A stretch of DNA of 39,360 nucleotides from Acidobacteriota bacterium (GTDB lineage Bacteria; Actinomycetota; Acidimicrobiia; Acidimicrobiales; RAAP-2), in assembly GCA_019352075.1 (NCBI GenBank), contig JABBOA010000002.1:1555-40914 (forward strand), read 5' to 3'. Of this stretch, positions 1 to 9,678 are shown in pieces (positions within the stretch are counted from its first letter, which is position 1; each line of letters starts with the position of its first letter). The notes beneath the pieces are model-generated. The model did not search any database. It was given only the letters and a program-made list of their open reading frames with translations, and had not been told where the DNA came from. Both the position numbers and the translations under genes were made by a program.

Positions 1-12
1 CGCACGCGTTCC

Positions 13-909
13 TTAGCCACGGGTGGCCGCCAACGCCGTGACGACGTCGCGCGCCGCCTGATCGAGTTCGTCATCGCCGCAACCCAGCGGTAGTCGACAT
101 TGACCAACGGCGAAGCCGAGCGCGCGCATGGCCGCCTTGGACGGAAGTGGATTGGGGTACATTTCACTCGTTTCGAACGTGCAACTAGGGGCGAGACGCG
201 CATTGAGGACTCGCGCGGCGTTCCAGTCGCCGGCGTGCGCCGATCGAATGAGTGCCGCGAACTCGGGGGCCGCCCAGTGAGCGGCCACCGACACTAAGCC
301 CACCGCGCCGATGGCGAGGAAGGGCAACAACATTGCGTCGTCGCCACTGTACAGGTCCAGGGCCTCTCCCAGCTCGGCCTTGGTCGCCGCGGCCGATACC
401 AGGTCCGACGAAGCATCCTTCAGGGCTACGACGTTGGCGTGCGAACGCACCACCTGCACCGTGGTCGCCGTCGCGACCTTGCGTCCGGTGCGCACCGGGA
501 TGTCGTAAAGCATCAGCGGCAACGGCGTGGACGACGCGATGGCGCCGAAGTGCGCGGCAATGCCGCGTTGACTCGGGCGCGCGTACGCGGGGGTCGTGGC
601 CAGTACTCCCGCGACGCCCGTCGCGGCGACCCTGGAGGTCAGCGCGACCGAGTGCGCCGTGTCCGACGACGAGGTCCCCGCCAGAACCGGGACGGTCACT
701 GCCTCAGCGACGGCGGCGAACAGGTCGAGTTTCTCCCTATCGGACAACGAGGAACCCTCGCCGGTCGAACCGGCGACGACCAACGCGTCGTTGCCCTGGG
801 CGATCAAGTAGCGAGCGACGTCCCGTGCGGCGTCGAGGGCCAGCGAGCCGCTTTCCTCGAAGGGGGTGACCATCGCGGTCAACAGAAATCCGAAACGCGG
901 CGCGACCAT
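13..909 (-). CDS. dapA: 4-hydroxy-tetrahydrodipicolinate synthase
   Basis: Condenses pyruvate with aspartate semialdehyde, the first committed step of lysine/diaminopimelate synthesis in the cytoplasm. The 298-residue protein has the usual length of this TIM-barrel aldolase family. Visible family features are STGEGSSL (about residues 48-55, the GTTGE pyruvate-binding loop), TPAYARPSQ (about 106), the catalytic tyrosine in YDIPVRTG (Tyr135) and the Schiff-base lysine in ALKDAS (Lys164). It lies 41 bp downstream of dapB, the next reductase of the same pathway, on the same strand. The ATG has no Shine-Dalgarno sequence but a TAACTT box six bases before it, so it may be transcribed as a leaderless mRNA from its own promoter. 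The gene is complete; its stop is at the left edge of the window. Confidence 0.95.
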   Translation of the reverse strand: MVAPRFGFLLTAMVTPFEESGSLALDAARDVARYLIAQGNDALVVAGSTGEGSSLSDREKLDLFAAVAEAVTVPVLAGTSSSDTAHSVALTSRVAATGVAGVLATTPAYARPSQRGIAAHFGAIASSTPLPLMLYDIPVRTGRKVATATTVQVVRSHANVVALKDASSDLVSAAATKAELGEALDLYSGDDAMLLPFLAIGAVGLVSVAAHWAAPEFAALIRSAHAGDWNAARVLNARLAPSCTFETSEMYPNPLPSKAAMRALGFAVGQCRLPLGCGDDELDQAARDVVTALAATRG

Positions 910-921
910 CCCACGAAGTTA
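910..921 (-). promoter_or_regulatory. -10 box of leaderless dapA promoter
   Basis: On the minus strand TAACTT (921-916) is followed by six bases and then the dapA ATG. This places the expected transcription start at or next to the A of the start codon. No clear -35 element or Shine-Dalgarno is visible. The same TANNNT-N6-start arrangement recurs at dapB, proA, obgE, nadD, aroG and the aminotransferase gene. Confidence 0.5.
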
Positions 922-950
922 CCAGCGTTGCGCGCGACCCTCGAGCCACC

Positions 951-1721
951 TCAGGCAATCAGGTCGTCGATCCCCCAGGTGAAACCGGGTGTTGCGTCCA
1001 CGTGGTTCACCGCGATGGCCACACCCTGGACGAAGCTGACCCGGTCGTAGGAGTCGTGTCGGATGGTGAGCCCCTCACCCGCGCCACCGAAGAGGACCTC
1101 CTGGTGCGCCACGAGACCCGGCAGGCGCACCGAATGTATGCGCACGCCACCCCCGGCGTCCGCGCCCCGAGCACCTTCGAGGGCGACCCGTCGCGTCGGG
1201 TCCTCGGGCGTGACGCGTCCGGCCGCGCGGCGAGCGTCATTGATGTGCGCCGCCGTCGCGATCGAGGTGCCCGAGGGCGCATCAACCTTTCGATCGTGAT
1301 GCAGTTCGATGATCTCCACACGCTCGAAATAGGGTGCCGCCATGGCCGCGAAGCGTTCGCTCAACACCGCCCCGAGGGAGAAATTGGACGCCATGACGAC
1401 GCCCGTCGCTGCGGCGGCGACTTCGACGTGGGACTGTTGGACGTCGCTGAGACCCGTGGTACCGATCACCAGACCGCGACGGTGGCGCGCGCACCACTGC
1501 GCGCTGGTGACCACCGAATCGGGCTGGGAGAAGTCCACCACCACGTCGACTTCCGACGGTGCCACCCGTTCGAGAGAGGTGAAGTGCGAACCACCGAAGA
1601 GGCGCGCGGGCTCACGAAGGTCCACCATCGCGCTCACGACCAAACCGTCGACGAGATTCAGATTCTCGGCGAGAGCCTGGCCCATACGGCCCGCGGCGCC
1701 GACCATGGCGATTCTCTTCAC
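951..1721 (-). CDS. dapB: 4-hydroxy-tetrahydrodipicolinate reductase
   Basis: NAD(P)H-dependent reductase that follows DapA in the diaminopimelate pathway. The N-terminal Rossmann motif GAAGRMG (about residues 9-15), the mid-protein TTGL motif and the signature IELHHDRKVDAPSGT (catalytic His pair and Lys) are all present. The length of about 256 residues is normal. The ORF track starts at a GTG at 1724. I prefer the adjacent GTG at 1721 (protein beginning MKRIAMVG) because a TAGGGT box lies exactly six bases before it, matching other leaderless genes here, and no Shine-Dalgarno is present. dapA follows after 41 bp. A strong hairpin between pnp and dapB separates it from the upstream cluster. 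Confidence 0.95.
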   Translation of the reverse strand: MKRIAMVGAAGRMGQALAENLNLVDGLVVSAMVDLREPARLFGGSHFTSLERVAPSEVDVVVDFSQPDSVVTSAQWCARHRRGLVIGTTGLSDVQQSHVEVAAAATGVVMASNFSLGAVLSERFAAMAAPYFERVEIIELHHDRKVDAPSGTSIATAAHINDARRAAGRVTPEDPTRRVALEGARGADAGGGVRIHSVRLPGLVAHQEVLFGGAGEGLTIRHDSYDRVSFVQGVAIAVNHVDATPGFTWGIDDLIA

Positions 1722-1733
1722 CACCTCACCCTA
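1722..1733 (-). promoter_or_regulatory. -10 box of leaderless dapB promoter
   Basis: TAGGGT (minus strand, 1733-1728) lies six bases before the second of two tandem GTG codons at the dapB start. No TTGACA-like -35 can be recognised. It sits just downstream of the pnp hairpin, as expected for a new transcription unit. Confidence 0.5.
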
Positions 1734-1767
1734 CCGGTCCTGCGCGCCACCCGAGGGCCGGGGTGAC

Positions 1768-1816
1768 GCACCGAGGCCCGCCGCCCGACGCGGGGTCGGA
1801 CGGCGGGCCTCGGTGC
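1768..1816 (-). terminator. Strong hairpin terminator after pnp, no U-tract
   Basis: A perfect 16-bp inverted repeat (arms 1768-1783 and 1801-1816, beginning GCACCGAGG) encloses a 17-base centre that can itself form a CCGAC/GTCGG stem. It begins five bases after the pnp stop codon. No T-run follows on either strand, so it resembles the U-less terminators often described in high-GC bacteria. It could also protect the pnp mRNA 3' end. Confidence 0.75.
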
Positions 1817-1821
1817 AGTGC

Positions 1822-4305
1822 CTAACGACGACGCGGGCGCGGTCCGCGACGGTTCCCGCCATCATTCTCGGAGAACGAGGGACCGCCAGGTCCCAGATCA
1901 CCGATCTCGTCGGCCAACTCCGCTTCGAAGGCGGCCTCGAAACTTGAACTCGGGACGGAGGGCGCTGGCGCGCGCGACGGTCGCTCCGCACGCTCGGTGC
2001 GCTCACGACCACCTCGGTCCCCTCGGTCACTGCGCTCACCACGGTCACTGCGCTCACGACCACCACGGTCACCACGGTCACCACGGTCGCGCGGGGAGTC
2101 CTCGACCACCACGTCGGCGTACTCGCCCGCGAGTGACAGCGACACCTTGCCCTGGGGATCGATGTCGTCGACCCTGACCTCGAACGCTTGACCGAGTTCG
2201 ACAACGTCCTCGACCTGACCGATGCGCTTACCCCCATTGAGCGGTGACATCTTGGAGATGTGCAAGAGTCCGTCGCGACCCGGCAGGATGCTCACGAAGG
2301 CGCCGAACTTGGCGATGTTGACGACGCGACCCTGATAGACGGCGCCGATTTCGGCGGTGGGGGGATCGAGGATCAGCGATATCCGACGCTTGGCCTCTTC
2401 GACCGCACGGCCGTCCTTGGCCCCGATCGTGACCGTGCCGACGACGCCGTCGTCGTCGACCGCGATGTCCGCACCCGTCTCCTGCTGGAGGGTGTTGATG
2501 ACCTTGCCCTTGGGTCCAATGACCTCACCGATCTTGTCAATCGGAATCTCGATCGACACGATCTTGGGCGCGACGGCCGCGACCTCACTGCGGGGTTCGC
2601 TGATCGTTGACGTGATGACGTCGAGGATGGCCAGACGCGCCTCCTTGGCCTGGTGCAGCGCCTTAGCGAGAACGTCCGCGGGCAAGCCATCGATCTTGGT
2701 GTCGAGTTGCAACGCGGTGACCGCGTCCGCGGTACCGGCAACCTTGAAGTCCATGTCGCCGAAGGCGTCCTCGGCCCCCAGGATGTCGGTGAGCGTCGAG
2801 TACACGCCGTCCTCGTAGACGAGGCCCATCGCGATGCCCGCCACCGGTGCCTTGATGGGCACACCGGCGGCCATCAACGAGAGCGTCGAACCACAGACCG
2901 AGGCCATCGACGTCGAACCGTTGGACTGCAGGACGTCAGAGACGACGCGCAGGGTGTACGAGAACTCCTGCTCACTGGGCAGCACCGGCACCAGCGCGCG
3001 CTCGGCGAGCATGCCGTGACCGATTTCGCGACGCTTGGGGGCGCCCACGCGACCCGTCTCACCCACCGAATACGGCGGGAAGTTGTAGTGGTGCATGTAA
3101 CGGCGGAACTCGTCGGGGGTGATCGAATCGATCTGCTGCCTCATGCGCGGCATCCCGAGGGTCGTGACGTTGACCACCTGGGTCTCGCCGCGCTGGAACA
3201 GCGCCGAGCCGTGGGTCATGGGGAACAGGTCGATCGCGGCCGAGAGGGGCCGGATCTCGGAAGAGCTACGTCCGTCGATGCGCACGCCCTCGGCGGTGAT
3301 GCGCTTGCGCACGATCCTCTTGGTGATGGACTTGACCGCGGCCTTGACCTCGCTCAGACGATCGGCGAACTCGGGGAGCTGGTCGATGATGGACTTGGTC
3401 GCCACGTCCAGCGCCTCGCTGCGCGCAGTCTTGGTCGTCAGCTTGTTGGCCTCGGCCAGCGCCGCCTCACCCACCTCGCTCACGCGGGCCAGCACGTCGT
3501 CCTGGTAGTCATTGAACGCCTTGTACTCGATCATCGCAATCTCGCCACGCTGGGCGACGAACTCGCGCACCAATTCACGCTGCAGATTGATCGCCTCACG
3601 GATCCACAACTTCGACGCCTCCAGACCAGCCGCCAGGACCTCTTCGGAGACCTTGGGGGCGCCATCGGCGTACATCTCGAAGGAACCCTCGGTGCCGCCC
3701 GCTTCCACCATCATGATGGCGATGTCGGACTCGACCGAGTCCTCCAGCGCCCGACCGGCGACCACGAGTTCGAAGGTGGCGGCGTCGCCCTCGGCGAACG
3801 TCGGGTGCGGCGCCCACACGCCCTCAGTGGTGTACGCCAAGCGAACGGCGCCGATGGGGCCGTCGAAGGGGATCCCTGAGATCATCAATGCGGCCGATGC
3901 CGCGTTGATCGCGAGGATGTCGTGCGGATTCTCCTGGTCGGCGCTGAACACGGTCCCGACCACTTGGACCTCGTTGCGAAAGCCCTTGGGGAACGAGGGG
4001 CGTAGCGGTCGGTCGATGAGTCGACAGATCAGCACTGCCTGGTCCGAGATCTTGCCCTCGCGACGGAAGAACGAACCGGGGATCTTGCCAGCCGCGTAGG
4101 CCCGCTCCTCGATGTCGACGGTCAGGGGGAAGAAATCGATACCTTCGCGCACCGTGCGCGCGGCGGCGACGGTGGCGAGCAGGACGGTGTCACCCAATCG
4201 GGCGAGCACGGCTCCGTCGGCGAGTTGGGCCAAGTGGCCCGCCTCGAAACTCAGGGTCTTGTCAGTGCCCGTGATGGGACTGCTTACGCGGATTGCGTCA
4301 GTCAT
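1822..4305 (-). CDS. pnp: Polyribonucleotide nucleotidyltransferase (PNPase)
   Basis: Phosphorolytic 3'-5' exoribonuclease of RNA decay. The order is RNase PH domain 1 (with GSFFRREGK near residue 78), the alpha-helical domain, RNase PH domain 2, a KH domain (EVIGPKGKVIN) and an S1 domain (YQGRVVNIAKFGAFV). Beyond S1 the protein carries about 90 extra residues rich in Arg, Gly, Asp and Glu with RGDRGDRGG-type repeats, giving 827 residues against roughly 700-750 for the core family. The ATG at 4305 is preceded by AAGGAG at good spacing. It follows rpsO, the classical rpsO-pnp order, with a hairpin between them, and ends at a strong hairpin. The tail is probably disordered and may bind RNA or partners (inference). 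Confidence 0.97.
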   Translation of the reverse strand: MTDAIRVSSPITGTDKTLSFEAGHLAQLADGAVLARLGDTVLLATVAAARTVREGIDFFPLTVDIEERAYAAGKIPGSFFRREGKISDQAVLICRLIDRPLRPSFPKGFRNEVQVVGTVFSADQENPHDILAINAASAALMISGIPFDGPIGAVRLAYTTEGVWAPHPTFAEGDAATFELVVAGRALEDSVESDIAIMMVEAGGTEGSFEMYADGAPKVSEEVLAAGLEASKLWIREAINLQRELVREFVAQRGEIAMIEYKAFNDYQDDVLARVSEVGEAALAEANKLTTKTARSEALDVATKSIIDQLPEFADRLSEVKAAVKSITKRIVRKRITAEGVRIDGRSSSEIRPLSAAIDLFPMTHGSALFQRGETQVVNVTTLGMPRMRQQIDSITPDEFRRYMHHYNFPPYSVGETGRVGAPKRREIGHGMLAERALVPVLPSEQEFSYTLRVVSDVLQSNGSTSMASVCGSTLSLMAAGVPIKAPVAGIAMGLVYEDGVYSTLTDILGAEDAFGDMDFKVAGTADAVTALQLDTKIDGLPADVLAKALHQAKEARLAILDVITSTISEPRSEVAAVAPKIVSIEIPIDKIGEVIGPKGKVINTLQQETGADIAVDDDGVVGTVTIGAKDGRAVEEAKRRISLILDPPTAEIGAVYQGRVVNIAKFGAFVSILPGRDGLLHISKMSPLNGGKRIGQVEDVVELGQAFEVRVDDIDPQGKVSLSLAGEYADVVVEDSPRDRGDRGDRGGRERSDRGERSDRGDRGGRERTERAERPSRAPAPSVPSSSFEAAFEAELADEIGDLGPGGPSFSENDGGNRRGPRPRRR
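1991..2091 (-). repeat. Imperfect tandem repeats encoding the Arg/Gly/Asp tail of PNPase
   Basis: Repeated units around GGTCACTGCGCTCAC and CACGGTCAC occur several times within about 100 bp of the pnp 3' end. They encode GGRERSDRGE and RGDRGD-type segments. The repeats are in frame and are part of the coding sequence, so they probably arose by slippage expansion of a disordered tail. Confidence 0.7.
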
Positions 4306-4412
4306 GGAATTGCTCCTTATGCGGTTAGCAACACTCCGCCCGGATCCCAGTGAGCAACCGCCGCCTGACGCGACTGTTCTCCACTGGCCTCCGAGGTCTC
4401 GGATGTGTTGAT

Positions 4413-4433
4413 CACGTCGACGGCGTCGACGTG
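4413..4433 (-). other. rpsO-pnp intergenic hairpin
   Basis: CACGTCGAC-GGC-GTCGACGTG is a perfect 9-bp stem with a three-base loop, starting seven bases after the rpsO stop codon. No U-tract follows. In E. coli the rpsO-pnp interval contains a terminator and an RNase III processing hairpin that controls pnp. Position suggests a similar role here, but that is inference. Confidence 0.6.
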
Positions 4434-4439
4434 GACCGG

Positions 4440-4697
4440 TTAGCGACGAATGCCGAGACGACCGATCAACTCGCGATAACGCTCCACGTTGCCACGCTGC
4501 ACGTAATCGAGCAGGCGGCGGCGCTGGCCAATGAGCTTCATGAGTCCGCGGCGGGTGTGGTGATCGCCCTTGTGAACCTTGAGATGCTCGGTGAGGTGCG
4601 AGATCCGGTCCGTCAGGATCGCGATTTGGACCTCGGGCGAGCCCGTGTCCGTTGCGTGAGCCTGATAGTCCTTGATGATCTGCTGCTTCTCAGCCAT
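4440..4697 (-). CDS. rpsO: Small ribosomal subunit protein uS15
   Basis: 16S rRNA-binding protein of the small subunit platform. The sequence [14 protein letters not shown] followed by [19 protein letters not shown] is the S15 signature. The track begins 19 codons too early. The ATG at 4697 ([11 protein letters not shown]) matches family starts and gives 85 residues, slightly under the usual 89. An AAGG element lies about 14 bases upstream. A small hairpin (4759-4771, TCAGC-GTC-GCTGA) sits in the 82-bp gap after ribF and could form part of an rpsO leader. S15 commonly controls its own translation, but no specific binding site was recognised. Confidence 0.95.
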   Translation of the reverse strand: MAEKQQIIKDYQAHATDTGSPEVQIAILTDRISHLTEHLKVHKGDHHTRRGLMKLIGQRRRLLDYVQRGNVERYRELIGRLGIRR

Positions 4698-4779
4698 AGA
4701 GTTTTGCCTTATGAGTCGGGGGTCCCGTTGCGAGCCGCCAACTGAACGACTCACACAATCAGCGTCGCTGACCGAACCT

Positions 4780-5730
4780 CTAGCCTAGCAGGACCGAGGA
4801 CGTGGGACTGAACTTCTCGAAGATTTCGAGACTTCGGGCCACGTCGCGCCCCATCTGGACGACGAGTTCCTCGAGGGTGGCGAAGGACGCCTCGCCGCGG
4901 AGTCGCTCCAAGAAGGCGACGTCGAGGCGTTGACCGTAGAGATCCCCCTCGAATCCGGGGAGATGCACCTCCACCAGGAGGGCGCCGTCCTCGTAGAACT
5001 GGGGCCGCGTCCCCACCGAGACGGCTCCGCATCGCCACTGACCGGACTCCAGGCGCACGGCGCCGGCGTAGACGCCCAGCGCCGGTAGTTGCTGGCGCTC
5101 CCCCGTGCCCACGTTCGCCGTCGCGAAGCCGATCTCACGTCCGCGCGCGTCACCGTGCACGACGGTGCCGCGCAGGACGAACGCCCGCCCCAGGATCTCC
5201 GCGGCCGCCGCCACGTCGCCCGCCGCGAGGCGCGCGCGCACCGCCGAAGAGCTGAAACGGCTCACGTCACCGTAGGTCGACGAGGCGTGGACGCGGAAAC
5301 CGTGACGGTCCCCCTCGCGCACGAGCAGCGCGATGTCGCCTTCGCGGTCGCGACCGAAGTGCACGTCGTCGCCCACCACCAGATCGATCACGCCCAGCTG
5401 ACGCACGAGCACGCGCTCCACGAACGACGCCGCCGACTCCCCCGCCGCGACGTGGTCGAAGCCCATGAGGCCGACCTGTTCGACACCGAGCTGCTCCAGC
5501 CCCTCGAGGCGCTGGTCGATGGTGCCGATCAGCAGCGGCGCCGTCGACGGGGACAGGACCAGCGCCGGGTGCGGATCGAAGGTGACGACGCTGGCGTGGG
5601 CGCCGCGTTCGTGGGCCCGACGCACGACCTCGGCGATGAGGGCCTGGTGGCCCCGGTGCAGTCCGTCGAACACCCCGAACGCCACGGCGCTCGGTCGCAC
5701 CAGTTCGGTGTCGAAATGGCTGAGCCTCAC
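4780..5730 (-). CDS. ribF: Bifunctional riboflavin kinase / FAD synthetase
   Basis: Makes FMN and then FAD from riboflavin. The N-terminal nucleotidyltransferase half shows [11 protein letters not shown] (about 19-29, the HxGH-type motif), TFDPHP (about 50-55) and the FSSSAVR loop (about 159-165, the ISSTxIR equivalent). The C-terminal riboflavin kinase half has [14 protein letters not shown] (about 193-206). At 316 residues it is full length. It starts at ATG 5730, overlapping the end of truB by four bases (ATGA), so it is probably translationally coupled. Its position after truB and before rpsO is a common bacterial order. Confidence 0.95.
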   Translation of the reverse strand: MRLSHFDTELVRPSAVAFGVFDGLHRGHQALIAEVVRRAHERGAHASVVTFDPHPALVLSPSTAPLLIGTIDQRLEGLEQLGVEQVGLMGFDHVAAGESAASFVERVLVRQLGVIDLVVGDDVHFGRDREGDIALLVREGDRHGFRVHASSTYGDVSRFSSSAVRARLAAGDVAAAAEILGRAFVLRGTVVHGDARGREIGFATANVGTGERQQLPALGVYAGAVRLESGQWRCGAVSVGTRPQFYEDGALLVEVHLPGFEGDLYGQRLDVAFLERLRGEASFATLEELVVQMGRDVARSLEIFEKFSPTSSVLLG

Positions 5731-6617
5731 GCGGCGTTCTCCGGGGTCAACACGATCTCGGGCTTCCAGAGTTCGCCGCGGCGTCGCAGGACGCCGACCA
5801 GCGCGCCGGTGACGTCGAAGGCGGCAATCTCCGCGAGCGCGAAGGACTCGTCCAACGCCACCCGCTGGCCCACGCGCATCTTGGCCACTTGGCTCGCGTC
5901 GAGGACCGTTCGCTCCAGGCCTTGGACGAGGTGCGACGGCGGCTCCAGCGCCGTCACCACGTCCGTGAGGGACGCCAATTGCGCCAGTGTGCGCGCATCG
6001 TCCACCTCGTGCGCACCGCTGGAGATACGTCGCAACGCTGTCAGATGCCCCACGGTGCCCATCTTCTCAGACAAGTCGCTGAGCAGGACACGGACGTACG
6101 TCCCGACCGAGCAGGTCACGTCGAAGCGCCACCGGTCGGGCACGTCGGTCGCCGCCAGCGCGAAACGCTCGATCACGATCTCGCGCGGTGCGCGTTCGAC
6201 CTCGACACCCTCGCGGGCCAGTTCGTGTAGTCGTCGACCGCCCACCTTGAGCGCCGACACCATGGGGGGTACCTGGCTCTGGCGGCCGATCATCGTAGCC
6301 GCGAGGGCGTTGATCCGCGCCAGGTCGACGTCCGGCACGCCGGCCACCGCGGTCACCGTCCCGTCGGCGTCGAGCGAGTCGGTGGCCACCCCGAGGCGAA
6401 CTTCACCGGTGTAGCGCTTCACCTGGTCCTGGGCGAAACGCAGCAATCGAGTCGAGGGCCCCACCGCGACCAGCAACAGACCCGTCGCCATCGGATCCAA
6501 CGTCCCCGCGTGCCCGACGCGGCGCTCACCGAACAACTTGCGCACCTGCGCCACCACGTCATGGCTCGTGAGCCCGCCGTGCTTGTCGATCAGCAGCAGG
6601 CCACTACTCGTCGTCAT
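5727..6617 (-). CDS. truB: tRNA pseudouridine(55) synthase
   Basis: Isomerises U55 of the tRNA T-loop. The protein opens with GLLLIDKHGGLTSHDVV and contains GHAGTLDPMATGLL, in which Asp41 is the catalytic aspartate, followed by RYTGEVRLGVATDSLDADG. The 296-residue length fits TruB with a short C-terminal PUA-like region. The start overlaps rbfA by 14 bp and the end overlaps ribF by four bases, so all three are tightly coupled. No bifunctional oligoribonuclease gene lies between rbfA and truB, unlike in many actinobacteria. Confidence 0.95.
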   Translation of the reverse strand: MTTSSGLLLIDKHGGLTSHDVVAQVRKLFGERRVGHAGTLDPMATGLLLVAVGPSTRLLRFAQDQVKRYTGEVRLGVATDSLDADGTVTAVAGVPDVDLARINALAATMIGRQSQVPPMVSALKVGGRRLHELAREGVEVERAPREIVIERFALAATDVPDRWRFDVTCSVGTYVRVLLSDLSEKMGTVGHLTALRRISSGAHEVDDARTLAQLASLTDVVTALEPPSHLVQGLERTVLDASQVAKMRVGQRVALDESFALAEIAAFDVTGALVGVLRRRGELWKPEIVLTPENAA

Positions 6618-6963
6618 GACGCTGTCGGCGCAGGACGTCCTCGACGGCGTTGCCGCTCGCGATGGCCGGATCGGCGACGAAGGTCAGTTTGGGCGTGCGC
6701 TTGAGCCGGGTCTGCGCGTTGACCGAACCCTGGATCTGCGCGCGGCGTTGCTCGAGCGCCGCCGCGCGCTCGTCGTCCAGCGAATCCAAGTACACCATCG
6801 CCTGGCGAAGGTCGGCCGTCGTCTCGACGCCCGTCACGGTCAAGAATCCCAACCGCTCATCGACGTCGCCCAAGCGCAGGATCTCCTCGGAGATGACCTC
6901 GCGAAGTATCTGGTTGACCCGTGCCGAACGCGGGTAGGGATGGTGACTCGAGGAATGGGCCAT
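6604..6963 (-). CDS. rbfA: 30S ribosome-binding factor A
   Basis: Late-stage 30S maturation factor acting on the 5' helix of 16S rRNA. Recognised from YPRSARVNQILREVISEEI at the N-terminus and VYLDSLDDE-type and RLKRTPKLTFVADPAI segments of the small KH-like fold. At 119 residues it is normal. It begins three bases after the infB stop and overlaps truB at its end. A short His/Ser-rich leader (MAHSSSHH) precedes the conserved part; no better start is visible. Confidence 0.92.
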   Translation of the reverse strand: MAHSSSHHPYPRSARVNQILREVISEEILRLGDVDERLGFLTVTGVETTADLRQAMVYLDSLDDERAAALEQRRAQIQGSVNAQTRLKRTPKLTFVADPAIASGNAVEDVLRRQRHDDE

Positions 6964-6966
6964 GGG

Positions 6967-9633
6967 TTAGGCCGTTCGCGGAATCTCGCGCTCTTCGAAC
7001 GTCTCGATGATGTCGCCGTCCTTGAGGTCCTGGTAATCCGAGAGTCCGATGCCGCACTCGAAGCCCGACTGCACCTCTCGCGCGTCGTCCTTGAAACGGC
7101 GCAGGGAGGTGATCGAACCCTTCCAGATGATGGTGCCCTCGCGCAAGAATCGCACCTTGGAACCGCGGGTGATGACGCCCTCTCGAACGAAGCAACCGGC
7201 GATCGCGCCGATCTTGGGTACGCGGAAAACTTCGCGAACTTCGGCCTCCCCGGTGACCACTTCCTCGTAGACCGGTGAGAGCAAACCGAGCATCGCCGCC
7301 TCGATCTCCTCGATGAGTTTGTAGATGATCTCGTAAGTGCGGATCTCCACGCCCTCGGACTCGGCGAGTTCGCGACTACGCCGGTCGGGGCGCACGTTGA
7401 ACCCGATGATGGTGGCGGTCGACGCCTTGGCCAATTGCACGTCGTTCTCGGTGATGCCCCCCACGCCACGGTGCACGATGACCAGCTTGACGTCGTCGCG
7501 TTCGAGCTTGCGCAACGATTCGGTGCACGCTTCGAGCGAGCCTTGCACGTCGGCCTTCAAGACGACGTTGAGCGTCGCTGTCTCACCGCGCTGGATCTGC
7601 TCGAAGAGGTCTTCGAGTCGCGCGCCCGACGCCGACGCCACCGGTTGGTGGCCGACCAAACGCACTCGTTGTGCCCGCGCCTCGGCGAGCGAGCGGGCGT
7701 TGCCCAGGTCCTGGGCGACGCGCATCTCGTCGCCCGCGAACGGCGGTTCCGAGAAGCCGAGGATCTGCACGGGTGTCGAGGGACCCGCGGACTTGATCTG
7801 CTTGCCCTGGTCGTTGATGAGAGCCTTCACCTTGCCGAAGGCCGCCCCGGCGACCACCGGGTCACCGACGCGCAACAGACCTGACTGCACCATTACGGTG
7901 GCCACGGGACCGCGCCCCACCTCGAGGTTCGCTTCGAGGACCGTCCCCGTCGCACGACCGGTGGGCCGTGCGGTGAGTTCGGCGAGCTCGGCCACGAGGA
8001 GCACCTGCTCGAGCAAGTCCTCGATGCCGAGTCCCTGCAAGGCGGATATCTCGACGGTGATGGTGTCGCCGCCCCACTTCTCGGGTACCAGACCGTGCTC
8101 ACTCAACTGCTGCAGGACCCGATCAGGATTGGCGTCCTCCTTGTCAATCTTGTTGACCGCGACGATGATCGGCACGTCGGCGGCCTTGGCGTGATTGATG
8201 GCCTCCACCGTCTGGGGCATCACGCCGTCGTCGGCGGCCACCACCAAGATGACGATGTCGGTCACCTTGGCCCCACGCGCGCGCATGGCGGTGAAGGCCT
8301 CGTGACCCGGGGTGTCGAGGAACGCGATGGACTTGCCGTGCCACAGCACCTGGTAGGCACCGATGTGCTGGGTGATGCCACCGGCTTCTCCCGCCACCAC
8401 ATTGGTCTTGCGGATCCGGTCCAGCAATTTGGTCTTGCCGTGGTCGACGTGACCCATGACGGTCACCACCGGCGGACGCGTGGTGGTCGCGATGTCTTCG
8501 TCCATATCCTCTTCGTCGAAGAAACGCGCCAGGAGCGCCGCCTCTTGCTGCTCACCCGGGTCGACCAGCTTCACCGAGGCACCGACTTCCGCGGCGTAGA
8601 GCTCGATCATGTCGTCGCTGAGTCCCTGGACCGCGGTCACGATCTCTCCCTGGAGGAAGAGGAATCGGATGATGTCCGCCGCCGAACGGTTCAGCTTGGG
8701 GCCGACGTCCTTCGCGGTGGAACCGCGCTCGATGATGATGTCACCCTCGGGCACCGGTGCCGAACTCGGCTGCCAGGTCGTCATTTGGGTCGGCTCGAGC
8801 TCCTCGACGTTACGACGGCGACGTCGCGTGGTCTTACGCTGAGAACCGCGCGGTCCGCCCGATCCACGATTCGCGGGTCCACCGCGACCCGGTCCCGACG
8901 CGGGGGCGCCCGTCGTCGAACCCGGGCGCGCACCGAATCCGCCACCACCGGGACGAGACGGCCCACCCGTGCGTGCGGGCCCTCCGGTCGAGGGTCGCGC
9001 ACTCATCGGGCGAGGCGAGCCAGTGCCGGGGCGACTCGAGGGCGCACCGCCGGGGCCACCCGGACGACGCATGCCCGGCGGGGGTGGGATCGGACGACCC
9101 GAGGGACTCATCGGGCGTCCGGGCGGCGGCGGGATTGGACGCCCACTCTGCGACAGCGGCGGGCGATTCGCCGCGGGGGCTTCGGCGCCGTCGCCGGTGG
9201 GTCGCTGCGTGGGTCGGATGGTGGTGGGTCCTTCGCTCGGCGTCACGCGCGGCGCGGGCGGCTTGGGCGCCACCGCGGGACGACTGCGAACGACGCGCGG
9301 CGCCTCCGCGGCGGGCGCGGGCGACTCCTCGACCACCGACGTCGTGGCGACCGCGGGTGCGGGCGTCGCGGGGACGTGCACCTCGGCCGGCTCGGCCGGC
9401 GTCGACTTAGCGGGACGGGCACCCTTGGCCCTGGTCGGCTCCTCGGGCGCCACTTCACGACGAAGGCCCTCATTGTCGACCTTGCGACGGATGCGGTCGG
9501 CCTGGGCGTCCTCAATGGAGGCGGACGGACTCGAGGCCCCAATGCCCAACGTCTGGGCGAGCGCGAGCAACTCCTTGCTCGTCAGACCAAGCTCTTTCGA
9601 GAGCTCGTGTACCCGGATCTTCTTCTGCGCCAA
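6967..9633 (-). CDS. infB: Translation initiation factor IF-2
   Basis: GTPase that brings initiator tRNA to the 30S subunit. It has an N-terminal IF2N domain ([19 protein letters not shown]), a long Pro/Gly/Arg-rich linker of about 230 residues with repeated GRPIPPPPG, a second IF2N-like segment, then the G domain with [16 protein letters not shown] and NKID, followed by the beta-barrel and C-terminal domains. The track starts at GTG 9672. I prefer TTG 9633, which begins [11 protein letters not shown] as in homologues and has AGGGA at suitable spacing; this gives 888 residues. It starts 45 bp after ylxR, and rbfA follows three bases after its stop. The linker is low-complexity and probably disordered. 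Confidence 0.95.
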   Translation of the reverse strand: MAQKKIRVHELSKELGLTSKELLALAQTLGIGASSPSASIEDAQADRIRRKVDNEGLRREVAPEEPTRAKGARPAKSTPAEPAEVHVPATPAPAVATTSVVEESPAPAAEAPRVVRSRPAVAPKPPAPRVTPSEGPTTIRPTQRPTGDGAEAPAANRPPLSQSGRPIPPPPGRPMSPSGRPIPPPPGMRRPGGPGGAPSSRPGTGSPRPMSARPSTGGPARTGGPSRPGGGGFGARPGSTTGAPASGPGRGGPANRGSGGPRGSQRKTTRRRRRNVEELEPTQMTTWQPSSAPVPEGDIIIERGSTAKDVGPKLNRSAADIIRFLFLQGEIVTAVQGLSDDMIELYAAEVGASVKLVDPGEQQEAALLARFFDEEDMDEDIATTTRPPVVTVMGHVDHGKTKLLDRIRKTNVVAGEAGGITQHIGAYQVLWHGKSIAFLDTPGHEAFTAMRARGAKVTDIVILVVAADDGVMPQTVEAINHAKAADVPIIVAVNKIDKEDANPDRVLQQLSEHGLVPEKWGGDTITVEISALQGLGIEDLLEQVLLVAELAELTARPTGRATGTVLEANLEVGRGPVATVMVQSGLLRVGDPVVAGAAFGKVKALINDQGKQIKSAGPSTPVQILGFSEPPFAGDEMRVAQDLGNARSLAEARAQRVRLVGHQPVASASGARLEDLFEQIQRGETATLNVVLKADVQGSLEACTESLRKLERDDVKLVIVHRGVGGITENDVQLAKASTATIIGFNVRPDRRSRELAESEGVEIRTYEIIYKLIEEIEAAMLGLLSPVYEEVVTGEAEVREVFRVPKIGAIAGCFVREGVITRGSKVRFLREGTIIWKGSITSLRRFKDDAREVQSGFECGIGLSDYQDLKDGDIIETFEEREIPRTA

Positions 9634-9678
9634 AACATTCCCTTGCTTCGTGTGCTCGCAGTCCGCAAGCACAATTCT

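Noticed and set aside
2653-3879. 408-codon plus-strand ORF opposite pnp
   Set aside because: Antisense to the conserved PNPase core, no recognisable domain.
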